DNA of 5,772 nt. Origin: Acidobacteriota bacterium (GTDB taxonomy: Bacteria > Acidobacteriota > UBA6911 > RPQK01 > JADFOI01). The stretch spans positions 1-5,772 of the forward strand of contig JAUXKG010000180.1 of assembly GCA_030624355.1 (NCBI GenBank). The letters run 5' to 3'. Each line of letters begins with the position of its first letter. The first letter of the stretch is position 1. Below the pieces are notes generated by a model, which had not been told where the DNA came from, did not search any database, and worked only from the letters and a program-made list of their open reading frames with translations. The position numbers and the translations under genes were made by a program. Of the stretch, positions 5,440 through 5,772 are shown piece by piece.

Positions 5440-5772
5440 TCAGTTTTGCTGCAAGCAGTTGTAGACCTGCCGGACGAAGTCGTCTCCCTTTCGAGAGCGT
5501 TGGCCCCACTGCTCGTCGAACTCGGCAGTCAGCTCTGCCTGAACAATCTGCTCCACGGTCTTGCCTGCATCCATCATTCTCTTGACACGATCGCGTACGG
5601 TGACCAGCATCCGGTGAAATTCCTTGAGTGTCTGGCGGTCGCCCAGGGGGCCATGTCCGGGAATCACCCGGGTCTCGGAATTGATCATCTGGAGCACACG
5701 ATCCACTGCCTCAATCATGCCGTCCAGTGAACCGCCGGATGAAAGATCGATAAACGGATAACCCCGATTGAA
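5440..5772 (-). CDS. MBL-fold metallo-hydrolase, C-terminal 110 residues (5' part beyond right edge)
   Basis: The frame is open from the window edge to TGA at 5442-5440, so only the C-terminus is present. Residues FNRGYPFIDLSSGGSLDGMI (1-20 of the visible part), then TRVIPGHGPLGDRQTL (34-49), are characteristic of GloB/COG0491-type metallo-beta-lactamase-fold proteins of the cyclase-like or class-B-lactamase-like group. H40 in PGHGP is the last metal-binding His. The tail (50-110) is a long helix pair typical of these proteins (FHRMLVTVRDRVKRMMDAGK, then VEQIVQAELTAEFDEQWG). An internal ATG at 5718 should not be taken as the start, because the family motif begins before it. Substrate and N-terminus cannot be judged. 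It is a different subfamily from the MBL protein at 2989-3666. A terminator-like hairpin follows. Confidence 0.88.
   Translation of the reverse strand, partial: FNRGYPFIDLSSGGSLDGMIEAVDRVLQMINSETRVIPGHGPLGDRQTLKEFHRMLVTVRDRVKRMMDAGKTVEQIVQAELTAEFDEQWGQRSRKGDDFVRQVYNCLQQN

Overview
The window looks like ordinary chromosomal DNA from a GC-rich (roughly 58-60 %, judged by eye) Gram-negative-type bacterium with strong AAGGAGG-like ribosome binding sites. Several predicted secreted or periplasmic proteins (YVTN propeller, ankyrin-membrane protein, TPR protein, exported RidA-like protein) together with a HAL2-type bisphosphate nucleotidase would fit Acidobacteriota or a similar soil or marine lineage. 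That placement is an impression from gene content, not a phylogenetic result.

Left part, minus strand (1-1936). A good promoter (-35/-10 at 1936-1908) drives a complete tRNA-His(GUG) gene with encoded G-1 and CCA. No terminator follows it. The next genes on the same strand are an ankyrin-repeat protein with a predicted signal peptide and four C-terminal membrane helices (GTG start at 1728), then, 47 bases on, a secreted YVTN-type beta-propeller protein that runs off the left edge. The three may form one transcript.

Middle part, plus strand (1996-4213). Three closely spaced genes probably form an operon: a HAL2/CysQ-like 3'(2'),5'-bisphosphate nucleotidase, an exported MBL-fold hydrolase with Asp at the first position of the HxHxDH motif, and a RidA/YjgF-family protein that has a signal peptide and lacks the catalytic arginine of classical RidA. 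The set suggests removal of inhibitory metabolites, but the first protein is cytosolic and the other two are predicted to be exported, so a single shared pathway is not shown.

Right part, minus strand (4219-5772). A secreted TPR protein has its own promoter (TATAAT at 5292-5287) and ends 5 bases from the RidA-like stop codon, in convergent orientation. Upstream of it lies the C-terminal 110 residues of a second, unrelated MBL-fold hydrolase, entering from the right edge and followed by a probable rho-independent terminator.

I see no CRISPR array, transposase, phage gene, toxin-antitoxin pair or recognisable defence system. The most notable items are the exported Arg-less RidA-like protein, the ankyrin/four-helix membrane protein possibly co-transcribed with a tRNA, and the Asp variant of the MBL metal motif.
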